From: Harmothoe impar
Taxonomy: Eukaryota > Annelida > Polychaeta > Phyllodocida > Polynoidae
Assembly: GCA_947462335.1 (NCBI GenBank)
Contig: OX381714.1
Span: 40,831,360 to 40,895,359 of the forward strand
DNA: 64,000 bases
Direction of reading: 5' to 3'
Part shown: positions 12,973-25,570 of the stretch, in pieces
Numbering within the stretch: position 1 is the stretch's first letter
Layout of the letters: each line of letters begins with the position of its first letter
Notes under the pieces: generated by a model
The model's database searches: none
What the model was told of the DNA's origin: nothing
The model's input: the letters and a program-made list of their open reading frames with translations, nothing else
Program-made: the position numbers and the translations under genes

Positions 12973-13832
12973 CCCAGTGGGCAAACTTCAGTTGATTCAA
13001 TGTTGATTCAATGTGTGTAGCTACATGATATCAACAGTTGATACAGGGTTGTCATTTGATTGTTATTGATTATGTCATCAACGTTGATCATTCATCAGTG
13101 ATTCAACATTGATATGGCCATTATGAATCAATAACAAATAAACATAATAAATGATTATTTACATTGATTTAGTATTGACTGCTGATGCATAATTTGAGAT
13201 TTAATATATTGTCATGTTTTCAACCTGAATGCAGTATTCTTATGTAGACACCTTCCTTGCAATTTAAATATGTTCATTACAACACCCCCCCCCCCCATTT
13301 CTCCAATATCAAATGCTAATTCTAGCACCATCCAGGGTAGGTGTACATGAATGACCTCTGATGATCACACTAAGAGGTGTTCATATCCATTTCAAACTGA
13401 CCTGGTCAGACCTGAGGTTTTATTTATTATTCTTAGCGACATAAAAGGTGTTTTACTGAAACCATGCATGTATTCTTGTCATTAATTCCAAATGTCAACC
13501 AAATGCATACACCATAGTTGTCAATGAAAATGAATGACATTTTGATAAATTGTATTCATTGATGAGAAAATATGAGCTCACGATTAGGGAAAATAGATGC
13601 AGCATGTAGATAGAAATGCTAAGGAGTAGGTTGTGGAGGCACCTAGTGGGAAAGGTGGGAAACGCATGGTTGATTCAAGGTTGATATCCGTACATTGCAT
13701 CAATGTTGAAACAGATGTTGGTTGACAACATTGAAATAGTAGCATTGCATCAATGTTGAAAACAGGTTGATCTACCCTGTAACCCTATATCAACCAGTTG
13801 TCAACGTTGAATCAATGTTTGTGCCTACTGGG
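12973..13832. mobile_element. CCCAGTGGGC-terminus element
   Basis: About 860 bp with inverted termini CCCAGTGGGCA and CCCAGTAGGCACAAA, rich in repeats of the form TTGATTCAATGTTGATTCAA near both ends. It has no ORF. Short versions of the same family lie at 21,149 and 35,951. Confidence 0.75.
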
Positions 13833-14325
13833 AAGGCGTGCATCTGCACACACACAGGCCTACATGTGAATTTTTAATATTCATAGTCGCAATCGGTATC
13901 AAATTCTGAAGTTAAATAAGGTTCTGTATCAAGTGTATTTTTACCTAGTAATTGTATGTATATTGCATCCTAGTTTCTTACTTCAACTTGACTTCAAGTC
14001 AGGTGTCCATTGGGTGTAGATAAAAAACTAAACCGAATTATTAAATGAGTGTGACAAACTGTTATATCATTGGAAACTAGGCCTGGCTTTTAATGGCCAG
14101 CAATACTCCTCCTGAACTTGATCCTGCAAGTATTGTAATAAAAGTGTATATTACACTTTTATCATCGAGAGTTGGTCGGCCCATTATTGAGACTGTATAA
14201 AATGAATATGATTGTGCTCAATAACCTTTCATGAACTGAAACCTTACTGTAGCTCAGTACATTCTAATGCATCTAGAAAATTACAGTTTATTTGACAGGA
14301 CTTTTGAACTAAACGAGGAGTCCTC

Positions 14326-14561
14326 TTAACCCTTTAAGGACGGCATTGTATTTTTGGGCGTCATGATGCATGAATGCATCCCTGGTGAGTAATTCGCCAG
14401 TGCTGCATTCAAGTTTCATGTTCACCCCACGGGGTTGAGACACTCCTGAAGGATCGGCATGATGCACCAATGTAGTACCGGCGAGTTATTCGCTCAGGCT
14501 GCATTGGTGCATCATGAAGATAAATGTCATCCTTTGGTGACACGTGTCCTTAAATGGTTAA
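14326..14561. mobile_element. MITE, TTTAAGG-terminus family
   Basis: Inverted ends TTAACCCTTTAAGGACG and CCTTAACCATTTAAGGACA. Internal inverted copies of CATGATGCATGAATGCA-type sequence form a hairpin. Confidence 0.7.
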
Positions 14562-15036
14562 GGAAACCAATCTTTGCTAAACCGGTCTTTAATGTCACCT
14601 TATGAGTTTGCTATACAACATTTAGTGTGACGAAAAATGCATTTCAACAGTCCTGTGTTGTAATTGCAGTACCATTCGCACATCGTGCGATGTCACACTC
14701 CTTGAGGTAAGGGAGGAACTTTTTGAGGAGGAGGGGAGGGCGGTCTCCATGGCTATACTTACTTAACCTTACTTGGAGGCCTATTGATTTCCTAGGCAGC
14801 ATAGTTTTGCTATATAGCACGACCTTAAGGGATAGACCTACTCCCTCTGGTCTCTTAGGGCTCAGTATAATGCCAACTTGTGTGAACAGAGAAGCACTAG
14901 GTCATCTGCCAGGACCATTGCGTCCTTATACCACCCACAAACACAAATACACGAGTTGTAGGCATGGGTGTTCCTGCCCAGGGCATCAAGGCAGCCCCAT
15001 TTACAGTCCCTAAGTGCTCATTGCACCCAGGATGTA

Positions 15037-15282
15037 TACTTTAAGGGCCACGTAATGCGTTGTCGGCATGGTGCATGAATGCAGCCCTGGCCAGTCTGCT
15101 CGTCAGGGTTGCATCATGCCAACCCGTCGGGTGTGTATCAACCCCAATATGGTTGGCATGATGTTCGAATGCAGCACTGGGGAGTTAATCGCCAGGCCTG
15201 CATTCATTCATCAAGACAACAAAGGGCATATATATATGTGTACTGCATCAAAGTACTATGCAGCCCTTAACGGTATAAAGGC
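15037..15282. mobile_element. MITE, TTTAAGG-terminus family
   Basis: Starts ACTTTAAGGGCC and ends in GCAGCCCTTAACGGT. It contains the family's GGCATGATG..GAATGCAGC(A/C)CTGG motifs twice. Confidence 0.6.
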
Positions 15283-15441
15283 CTGGCTGAGCTACTGCAC
15301 GGACCTCTGGCACGAGCAGCTCACGAACCGCTCACTAACAGGAAAGTCTGCTTTTTACATCTGCTCATTTCGGTATAGATCTGTTTTGGTCTGCAGGGGG
15401 TGTGGGGGGTATGAGGGAGTGGTTGTACTGCTTTCCTTTAG

Positions 15442-15621
15442 TAGCTATCCATACTTGGCTGTGGCTGGCTGCTTGCCGCCATGAGATTAGGGCTGTGTAC
15501 CATTTACATGGAGTGGCGGAGGTGGTCGTTATACTGGCTGTAAGGAGATTATATGGAGGAGTACCTGAGGCGATATCAGTGGGATTACTGGGACTAGTGT
15601 CAGAGATTAATACTTGTACAT
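15442..15621 (+). CDS. candidate exon, weak
   Basis: A GC-richer block after an acceptor-like TGTACTGCTTTCCTTTAG. One frame reads about 59 residues (beginning AIHTWLWLAACRHE) to a TAA at about 15,621. No donor, partner exon or poly(A) signal was found. It may be chance. Confidence 0.2.
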
Positions 15622-16607
15622 AATATTATATAGAGATGGTTCTTTCAAAACTAACGGCTATTTCACGACCACACGCTATACAATTTTTAATATAAACCCA
15701 TAAATTCAAAAGATAAGGCTGCCAGTTCTACTCTTTTCCGCTCTATCATACCACCACCCATGAAAATTGTATACGATATACGCTAAAGACTCGTCCCACT
15801 GCATTAGTGTCGATTATATCAAAGAATGTACCAGCATAATTATGGATGAAATAGACCATAGGGGGTATGACTGTATTATAGGCATTTCAAAAGGAGACAA
15901 AGGAGAGGGGGCTGGGTAAAAGGGGGGTGGTCGTCCAGGGCTGGATTAGACGTCAGGCCAAAGAAATATAAGATGTGTTTCAGATTACATGATTTGAAAA
16001 TCTAGGGTAGGTAGGTCGGATTTGTCTTTCGTTTTTTAACTAGGCCTCAAGAAATTGACCCATGAATTTTGACCCCAACTTGCCAAATACAACCTCGACT
16101 TTCCAACTATCAACTTGAAGCTAAAAAAAGTCCCTAAATGGCCTAAAATCTAAATCTGTTTCATAATTGGATAACAATTTCTAGGATCAGCTCTGTTGTG
16201 CTAGGTAGGGTCGGTTAACCTAAAACACATATTTCATATCTTTTGACCTGATTCCTCTCCATGTGATATGTATAACTTTAATGATGCTGCCTATTCACGG
16301 CTGTCCACCATGTCAAGATGACATTGTATAGAGTCTATTTACAAGGTCAACGGGGAGGCCATTGCAGAGCATTGTATAAGACTGCTTGGGCATCGCATGT
16401 CATCGTCAGGGCTTTAATGATATAATCAAAGCAGCCTCCTTCATTCTGATCGCATGGCATCCTATGTGTAGTCTGACCTCTGACACTCATGGAATTATTT
16501 TTGTAGTTGGTTTAGAGCAATAAAGGACTGCATAATAAACAGCGTGAAAGGAACTCTACCTATAAGAATACCGCCAGTAGAGTTCATATATCGTGAAAGC
16601 AAGTTAG

Positions 16608-16683
16608 AAGAAAGAATGGAAGAAAGAAGGAAAGAAAGAACGAAAGAAAGAAAGAAAAAAAAGAAAGAAAGGAGAAAGAAGCG
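16608..16683 (+). repeat. GAAA microsatellite
   Basis: An imperfect (GAAA)n tract, purine-only for about 70 bases. Confidence 0.85.
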
Positions 16684-17240
16684 TGGGAGTTTTATGCCAA
16701 TTTTATATCCTCTTCTACTTGTGGTCTACAAGCCACATTTGGAAAGCGAGTCGTAAGGAGGTTGGTTCCTAGTAGGTCCCCAGGGGTTGTTTAGGGTTTT
16801 AAATGTGTTATTGCCTGTTAGCGTGTGCTATATACTCAGTGTAAAATAGAGAAAAACATTTGAAGAATAGGGGGTGAGGGAGCTCAGACCACTAGCCTCC
16901 CCCTCAGTGAACTATATTAGTTAGTTCCATCATACATTCAACAAGAGGCAACAGAGGTCTGTTACAGTTGACCTGTCGCCTTCTTGAGGAACAGGGAATC
17001 CCCTACTGCATGCTGGCCCCAATCCTCCTCCATCTAAGATTTCACTGGAGACTGCTATCATTTAACCATAGCCTCCACTATACACATGGCAGTCCTAACG
17101 ATAGCAATATAGCATACAGACAGGAAAGCACTACCCTCTTAACCTCCATTTTATGTTAGTTTGCGTCTCTAACTTAAGGGAGCTAGGGGTGGAGGTGGAG
17201 GACGTGCTGGAGGAAGCATTGCCTTCTTTGTCCTCCTGCA

Positions 17241-17387
17241 GATGCTTGCTCCCTACCTACATGCCTGTAGCCATGCTGACTACTGGCTGGCCGCCTCCAG
17301 GGCTGCTGGCTAGTGCTGCCCAACCCCTGCCAGTGTATACCCACAGCCCCTCCTGCGGGTGGCCGACACTACAAAGCAGCTACTAAT
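17241..17387 (+). CDS. candidate terminal exon, Pro/Ala-rich
   Basis: Preceded by a good acceptor-like tract (CTTTGTCCTCCTGCAG). One frame gives about 48 residues including TTGWPPPGLLASAAQPLPVY and ends QSSY then TAA. The block is GC-rich against its flanks. The composition resembles low-complexity tails of RNA-binding proteins, but that is only a resemblance. Confidence 0.3.
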
Positions 17388-17399
17388 TGGAGAAAAAGG

Positions 17400-19200
17400 T
17401 GCAGAGGCTGTCGGCCCTCGCTTTCCTCAAATCTGGAAAAATGCAAAGAAAAATGTGTGAGAAGGAAATTATTTGAAGAATTAAGTCAAAATAGTTTATA
17501 GAATATTATGAGGGCAGTTGCCAGGCAGCTGTCTAAAGAGGTGGGGGATACGGGGTGGTAAATGATCGAGGTAGTGAGGGTTGGTTGTGTACTGCCCTAA
17601 TTAATTTCGCAATAAGAAGTGTTACCATGATGTCAAGGCCAAGGGATGACATGTTTAACCTAGTTCTATTGAAAGCGTATACATGCGAATCGAAATAATA
17701 AGGGGAGATATGGAATTTCCTGGGAATATTCACAAAGGGACAGAACTAACGTAGCACATGGGATATGGGTTCTTTGACTCCACAAAGCAAAGAGAATGAG
17801 ATCAAATCAATGTTAGACTTAGCTAGGGTTTCTCTTTTCCTGTCTGATGTTCTCCAATGAAAGCCTCATATTAGAACGGAGTTGACATATCGATAGTCAG
17901 CTAAGGGAGTGAACATTTTTTATAACTGGGGGGGATGAAATTCCATGCTTTTCTTTTAACCCCACCTAGAGGGGTAAAAAAACGACACTTGCGGGCCCTT
18001 TGAAGCATGTTAACGCACCGCCTTTTTCGCTGAAACATGTGACATTGTTTCGTTCCCCCCTCCCCCCAAGAGGGGTCGAAATATGTTTGCCCCCTCCCCA
18101 TTGGTAAAGGATGAGCACTCCATAACATCAGTCATTATTGTTCTTACCAGAAGCCAACATGAAGAGCACTGTCTAGCAGCTAGCACGTTCTGTCAGTGAG
18201 TGTATTGCTGCTCTAATGGCAGGCAAGACCCAAGTTAGCAATTACATGAGTTGGGCCATAGCTTTATAGGCCCCCTGGGGCTGGTGAATTCAAGGATGGC
18301 TTATGTAAAGTGACAGCTCAGTCAGTCCTGTGGTGCACGCATTTGTACTACAGATACATAATAGATTATAGTGGTACTAGCATGGAATGGGTTGACAGTC
18401 TATATAACCGTATATTACCTTCTATATAATGCATTGGATAGTGCCCTTATGAGCAGGGATATGTGAGAACCTTTCTCGTAAATCGCCCATTTTGGTGCTG
18501 AAATAGGCCACCATGGTCGAGGTCCCGTTCTTGCCTCTCCCGTTTATAGATATCAAGGGAACTGAATGAGTTGGTACTAAGAGTTAAAAATTCATCTTCA
18601 ATACCTGATTTCTTTTTATTATACATTTTTTCTCAGGATTGTTAGATTCAAAGGTTGTGGAAAATATCTATGACCACCTACTATTCCTACCGATGTTCAT
18701 ACATAGGCCTATAGTGGTCTGAGCATCCAGTTATACATATTTCCTTTGTAGTTTGGAACTGATAATATGTAAAATCGTGTTTCCATCTTGCTTTCTCGGT
18801 CTCCTTCCCTGCCTTCATGCCTCACCTTCTTGATCTCTCCTCCCTCAAACAAATTTCGTATTTATGCCAGCCAACTGGCTTAGGTACTGAGTATACCATC
18901 AGGCCTGCTCATGGAGCAGCTCATAGAGTAGGCTGGAGCCAAGTGAGCAGTAGCATGCGCTCGACCACAGATCTATAGGACCCTCAGGTCATTCAGAGCT
19001 GTGGGGTGGGAGGGGGGATTCAATGAGAGATCATGCAGAGGGGGAGGTCAGCTAGTCCTGTGGGACTCCCACCTTTTGTGAGCATAGGTGTGCAGGGGGT
19101 ATATCTAGTAGTCATACATCATTTTAATCCTACATTTATTGGCTAATCTACACATCAATCGAGTCCCCACAAGGCAGTATGACTATATAGCACCAGGATG
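17400..19200. other. no gene seen
   Basis: About 1.8 kb of unique-looking AT-rich sequence. I found no supportable exon or repeat apart from short G/C-homopolymer tracts near 18,050 and 19,010. Confidence 0.5.
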
Positions 19201-19213
19201 TTAGTCCACTTAA

Positions 19214-20085
19214 GGTGGGTCGCTACCCTTTGTTCAAAGTTAACAGAACCTCTCTATTTTTTTCTACTTGCAGTCTAAATCATATAGAATCGGAAAATGC
19301 AAAGACAAATGGGGAGTCTCGAGCTCCTTTTTTGAATACAGAATTTTGAGAAATAAAAGTATTTCCTTTTTTCACAAAAAAATAGAAAAAATAACGAAAA
19401 CTTCCATGATCTTTTTTCATATCAATCTTTATGCACAGAAATGTAAATCCTCACATGTGAAACGCCTATATGTTCCACTTTATTGTAAAAATATGAGGTT
19501 TGGGGTAAGGGTAAGATTAAATTGTCATTTTTTGTAGGCTCATTGGCTAAAAATAGTATTCAGTATTAACAGCATTCTTTTAAACTCTCTCAGAAATTAG
19601 TTCAGATCATTTGCTAACATATGAAAGTAATTTTGATGGGTGGTCCCCTGCATAATTTTAGGGTTTTGGGCCTTTGAAAATAAAAAATAATGCAAAACCA
19701 GACTAGATTTCATATTTAGAGCATTGTATGATAGGTAATATCATCAAAATCTGGCACTAAAATGTCACCGTTAAATGACCTTGGCTGTCTTAATATAAGA
19801 AACATGATAAGCTCTGTAGTATTTCTGAGAAGATTCATTTGTAAATAATGCCAATGCACTATTCCATGTAAAAAATTGGAAATATTATCGGTAACAAATA
19901 TACGAAATATTAAAAGTCCCATAAAATGTACAACTTTACTTGAATTTGCCTATTTTTTGACAATATGACATAGGGAACTCATATGTGTATCAGACTGCAA
20001 TATGGGCTAATTTTGATACGTTTAAGCTGCATGTGCAGAGACCTGCACAGTGCATGGGTTCATTTTCAACAGGTAGCGATCCACC
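19214..20085. mobile_element. TTAA-flanked non-autonomous element
   Basis: TTAA at 19,210-19,213 and 20,086-20,089 flanks inverted ends GGTGGGTCGCTACC and GGTGGATCGCTACC. TTAA duplications are known for piggyBac and Kolobok transposons. The AT-rich interior has no transposase-like frame, so this is a deletion derivative or MITE. Confidence 0.75.
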
Positions 20086-21148
20086 TTAAGTACAGCTGGG
20101 GTTGTATAGGAGAGTGGCTACGGTCGCTGAAGGAGAGGAGGTACACCTTTTTGTGTGTTATAGTGTAAGAGAGTCTGTTTGCTGGAACTGGGTCCATAAA
20201 CACTACATTTGTGGTGGTACATATTATGTTGCATAGCGAGACAGAGGAGAGAAAGAGATTCTACATAGGATGGTCCTACACAGCCCTACGTAGGTCAGCA
20301 TTGTCTAATATTGTCCATGGACAATCAGAATGCCGGAAAAGAGAAAGGTTTGATAACTTTGCTATAGCTATAACCAAATAATTATGATTGTACGAGGATA
20401 TAGGTTGATACTTTAGAAGCGCTATTCCCATTCTACATATAAGGCAATGACTTCACACAATGGTAAATTTGTGGAGTTATGATGTCGTAAATCTGCTAAT
20501 AATTATGTCTTAATTCTTTCTAAATCTTCCAGCATAATTGCAACAATAAACATGAAACCAGCAAAGTTGTCCAACGATTTCATTGTAATAAAAGTACACC
20601 ATCTCACCTAGCATTGATTGCTTGCCTAGGTAGCCTAGCAGACACCTTTTTGCTATCTAGTGATATAACCTTGATCCACATTATGTACACTAGAGACAGA
20701 CCACGCCCTCCACCATCATATACATTACTACACATGTCACAGAGTAGCATTTGGGCTGCCTTTAGCCAGTAATTCTGAGATTCTTTGTGTCCTAATGACA
20801 TGTAATTCCCCAATCAGCTAGCACCTGCAGCACCTATTACTTGGACTAATACTGCCCCCCGGACCTGATGAGCTTCTGGAGAGTGTCTGAGATGTAATTA
20901 TGTATCATAATTATGATACGTGAATTAAACCAGATATAAAAATAGTTTTCCACGCTGTTCTGCTTTGGTTTATAGAAAGGACTTATGTGAGGAATTCTAT
21001 AAATGATGTTTCTATAGGATACTACATATAGATGGCTGATTAATGGTGGTACTGCACCCAAATGGACTAATTTGTAATAGGAAACCAATGACAGGTGCAT
21101 GAGCTAGAATATCCTAATTATCCTACTCGCCTATTCTAAATGCTCTAT

Positions 21149-21245
21149 CCCAGTTGGCACTGAACATTGAATTAACATTGATAAATGATTGTCAATATTG
21201 ATTCAATGTTGATTCAACGTTGATCAGAATTTTGTGCCCACTTGG
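21149..21245. mobile_element. short CCCAGTGGGC-family MITE
   Basis: A 97-bp copy with ends CCCAGTTGGCAC and CCAAGTGGGCACAAA and an interior of GATTCAATGTTGATTCAACG repeats. Confidence 0.75.
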
Positions 21246-21445
21246 ATACATGCAGTGCCATATTGCGTTAGGTTGCGTGATACATTCACTGTAAAGCAAT
21301 TGCCCACACACCCTCATATAGGATGAAAGTAACTAATAGGGATATTTCACGAGACAATAACATGTTGTTGTTTATTGTGAGGCTCATGGCATTGTTTACA
21401 GCCTCACGTACTGCACTGTACGAGACACTGTCCCTTTATAGAGAG

Positions 21446-21692
21446 CAACCCTTTCAGTACGTCAGGTTTCCCTTCTTGTCGTCACGATGAATGAATGCCT
21501 GCAGTACTGGTATGGTTCTCCTTGAATCATGCCGACCATACTAGTTTTGTACAAACTCCCTCGGGAAGGGTTGGCTTGATACTATACAGCAATGCAGGGG
21601 CGGCAAGTTACTTATCAGCGCTGTGCTGGTGGACCATGATGGCAAATTGACATGAACGCCTTGATGGTTAGGCCGGCATTAAAGGGTTAACC
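21446..21692. mobile_element. MITE, TTTAAGG-terminus family, diverged
   Basis: Ends CAACCCTTTCAGTACG and TTAACCCTTTAATGCCG are inverted. Inner motif GATGAATGAATGCCTGCAG matches the 15,037 copy in type. Confidence 0.55.
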
Positions 21693-24189
21693 AGTCGCAG
21701 CTGTCTTTACTATTCTAGTCACAATGTTATTTCTACTGGTGCTAACGACTCAGACGCCCTTGGGCATTGACTGATTACAGCCAGCACAGGCGGCAGCGTT
21801 AGAACTTTAATTATGGAAAATACCCAGTCACCATATCCTCTCTGCATCTGGGGGCAGTTTTTGCGATAATCAATCTGTAAACCCACTCCCTGGGCAGTGT
21901 GCTTATACCCCACTGCCTTATAGTCCCCACTCCTACAACCAACACACAGTTAATACAATGTAAAAAGCAATGGGGAGGGGAGAGGGAATTAAGTAGAATT
22001 ATAAGGAGAATGAAAGAGTGGGTGGTTGAGCGAGCTGGAGGGACAAAACTGATATAAATGGGAAATTGGACGGAAAGGGTAGTCGTGGGATATATGTACA
22101 TATTATTATAGAACGACAGCGGGAGAAAGAGGATGGAGGTGGTCTACAAGAGTGCCGCCGCCAGTCTTATTTCCAATGTGGAACTAAGCGAGGTAGACAG
22201 AGAGACATACATACGCACTGAAACAGATATTGTACCTACCATTAGCCGCGGTTAAACCGCCATATAGGTGTCCCCTAGAACAAGGTGTCAAGTACTTAAA
22301 GTCGCCAATCTTTACCCCAGCACCGCCGTGTTTAGCGTTATATTATTCTAACAAAATGTATAGTCCAAGAGCTCAGGCACTTATATTTTTGTTTTGGTGA
22401 CCGAAAGGTTTGACGATGCATTCTTGTGTAGAATTTTATGCTGAATTCAGAAATGTAAGTCTTACAAAAATCCGATGTGGCTTTCTATGAAAAAAATTAG
22501 GTCAAAGTCGGGAACCTTTGATTTTCCAGGGGTTGGATTTTTTCTCTTTTGGAAATGGAGTTATGCCTATATTTACAGGATAGAGCTCTCTATACCCATG
22601 TTCTCAAGGGTCAGGAATCAGCTTTTGACACTTTTATGTTTGTCAGATCCATAGTACTGAAAATTGCAAGATGGCCGCCACAAACCATCGATTTTGTGCG
22701 AGCTTAGTCTACGATACTAATAATAGAAGCTGTCCGGGATTCCAAGGAGACTGACTAGAAAAAAAACTCTGAAAGTTGCCAAAGAGGTTCCTTTTGAGCC
22801 CCCACTATCAAACTGAAAGCAGAGCCAAGACCAATCTTCACTAGAACCCCCCTAAATCCAAGATGGCTGCCAACTGGGCTGTGATCTTTTACATTCAACT
22901 CCAAAATCCTTGTTTATCAATGGAATTAGTTGTGCAATAGCTTAAAATGATGGTATTGGTGAGAAAACATAGGAGGTAAAGAATGGTATATTTTCACAGG
23001 AACCCTCCCTAAATCCAAGATGGCCGCCAACAGGGCAGTGCTTAAAATCCTAAACTCTAGAATCCTTATTATGAATGAAATTGGCATTGTAGCTTAAATT
23101 GACCATATCAATGAGGGCCAAGGTTAAAACCCATTTTGCCTTGTTATGACTCATAACTGTTGCCATGCATGGCAACCAAACATATATGAAGAGTTTGGAT
23201 GCAAAACGACATATCTCCATTCCAAAAATGGAGCATACAGTGTTTTTTGGAAAGCCACCCTGGGGTCAGTTATAGTATTTTGGAAACAGAGTGTATCCTC
23301 CACAGGCCCTAATGATATGAAAAATAGTTAATTTTGTAAAGATTGTTTGAGGATTACATCTGACCATCCCTGACACAGATTTTTGTCAGATTTTTGTCTC
23401 TTTTTCAAAAATGGTGCTTATGTTGTTTTGCATCCAAACTCTTCATATATAAATGTAACTATTTTTAAATTTTGTCCTGATAAATTATACTTGTACCCTT
23501 CTGTTTTGTCCAGGATAGTTGGGTAGGTTTATCACAGCATGGCTACTAAGCTGAGTTCACTTACCGGGTCCCTAATAATTTTCATAGATTATAGTCACTG
23601 TGACTTGGTCAACATAGACTCACTAACATTTTACCATTAATTCCCGTGTATGAGAGTCAACCTCAGCTTTCAGTTAATATCAATCATGGCTATATAGATG
23701 TGAAAAACATAGGCCTATATTCCTTACAAGTGGGATACCAGTAGTGCCACAGGGTGTGAGCATTTAGAACTAACAAGTTTGCTGGGTCTGGTTGCCTGGA
23801 TTTCTGAAATCTGGGGCTTTAGGGGGCTAGACTGCTGGGAGAGAGTGGAGGTATAATTAATAAGACCCACTCCTCCAGCAGATTCTAGGGAGAGTGCAGG
23901 TGTCCTCGTGGTTAGCACTGTGGTCTCACTTCCAGGCAAAGCCAGATGATCTTGCCATTCATAAGTAAAGATAGTTCTCGTAGTACTTGCTCGTTTGTAG
24001 TACTGCTTTTGAGGAAAGGAGACATTTATGGCCAAATACAAAAGAATTAGAATGAGGTACAACACACTGAAATATAGTATGGACACACAATACCACTATT
24101 TAACTTTTATCATTTATTCACTTAAACTTCACAAATCTTCAAGCCTGTGACTCATTTCTACCTTACCAAAATATGAATATATTTAAGAA

Positions 24190-24275
24190 CATAAATGCAT
24201 ATGGCTTGGGAGGGATTTGAACTTAGGGCTCCAGAGGTATGGGTCCACTGTCCTTACCCCTACTCTATCCCAGAC
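24190..24275 (-). mobile_element. tRNA-like SINE head
   Basis: Read on the minus strand this has an A-box-like TAGAGTAGGGGTAAGGAC and, about 35 bases on, a B-box-like AGTTCAAATCCC. It does not form a clean tRNA, so it is more likely a SINE head. A second possible head is on the plus strand near 23,893 (CGTGGTTAGCACTGTGG). Both are nested in the fold-back element. Confidence 0.45.
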
Positions 24276-25444
24276 AGGTGATAACAGGGATCCCATGTCT
24301 ATGTACACCCCATTCACAATACAATACCCTTGTACCCTAGGACTCCTGTACTCTCCCTAGACTCAGCTGGGGTAGTGAGTCCTATAATAATAAAAGCTCT
24401 ACTCTCTCCCAGAGGGATACCAGCATAAATGGCACTGTGCAGTGGGCATAATGCCAGCATACAATATGTTTCACACATTTATTTTGTGCCCCGATGATAC
24501 ATGAATATGATCACATTTGAATTAGTGTGGGGTGCATCCTTAATTGTGGCTACAAAGTGCAATGCAAACTAACTTGGCCTTCTTACATGTGAATATTCCA
24601 TGGCATACTTCTTTGATTAGCAACAGCAATTGATGAGCTCTTTGTATACCTTGTTGTCCAGATTGATGTATTTCAACGGTCAAAGCACCCAGCACTACTT
24701 CTCAGGTAAGGGAAGAGATTGCATTAGGACAAGCAACAAGTTACATGGTGGAAGTGATGAATCTACATTTATAGGAGCTGTTCTGACAGTAGATCTACCA
24801 TTGTGTATCAGTTACAGCTGGTCTCCTGAATGTGGGAGAATGGATTGGCTGTGTAGAGGAAGGCATTGATAACAACGGGTGCTTCTGAGCAGGCAGTCCA
24901 CAGCTTTAATTTGTCTTTGTTCCAAATGTGTCACAGTACCACAACCTAAACATCTGGAATGATAATGCCCTCAGGGTTATTTAATAGGGAGTTTATATTC
25001 ACATCATGGTAACATTTTCCTTTGCTAAACACAACCCAAATCTTGAGACAATGCTGGAGGAAGGCAACTTTTGTGGGCAATCTGTTTCACCATGTCAACT
25101 TGCTATTCATGTGCAACCATGAGCAGACAAGTCTTAGTTTGGGATTTTTTTTTATTTGGCAAGAGATTATACCACATGTAGAGCTTTTCAAGGTAAAATA
25201 GACTACACACCATTCAGACTTTATCTCATTTTCCTTTCAGTTCATCGGATGAATTGAGTGGCAAAGCATTTTTTCTGATGGGATCATGAAATATATTTAT
25301 GAATTGCGGTTGACCACAACATACTTGACAAAGGCTTCATACTGGGTCTTTGGCTCCGCAATGGATAGCACTGTTTTGACCAGGCCTGGACAATCCGGGA
25401 ATTTTCCCACTACAGGTATAAAAGCCCACACTGGAGGTTTCACC

Positions 25445-25570
25445 AGTGAGGGAAGATTCCCCCTTGGAGTCACGGACCCGCGGCGGCCCTTATCTATAGA
25501 GATAAGCGCCGCCGGGAGAGATAAGCGCCGCCGCAGGTCCGCACCTCCAAGGGGAGATCTCCCAGTGCAG
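25445..25570. repeat. GC-rich hairpin
   Basis: An inverted repeat of CTTGGAGTCACGGACCCGCG type with its complement, around two GATAAGCGCCGCCG copies. The strong GC content contrasts with its surroundings. It is probably a MITE. Confidence 0.6.
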
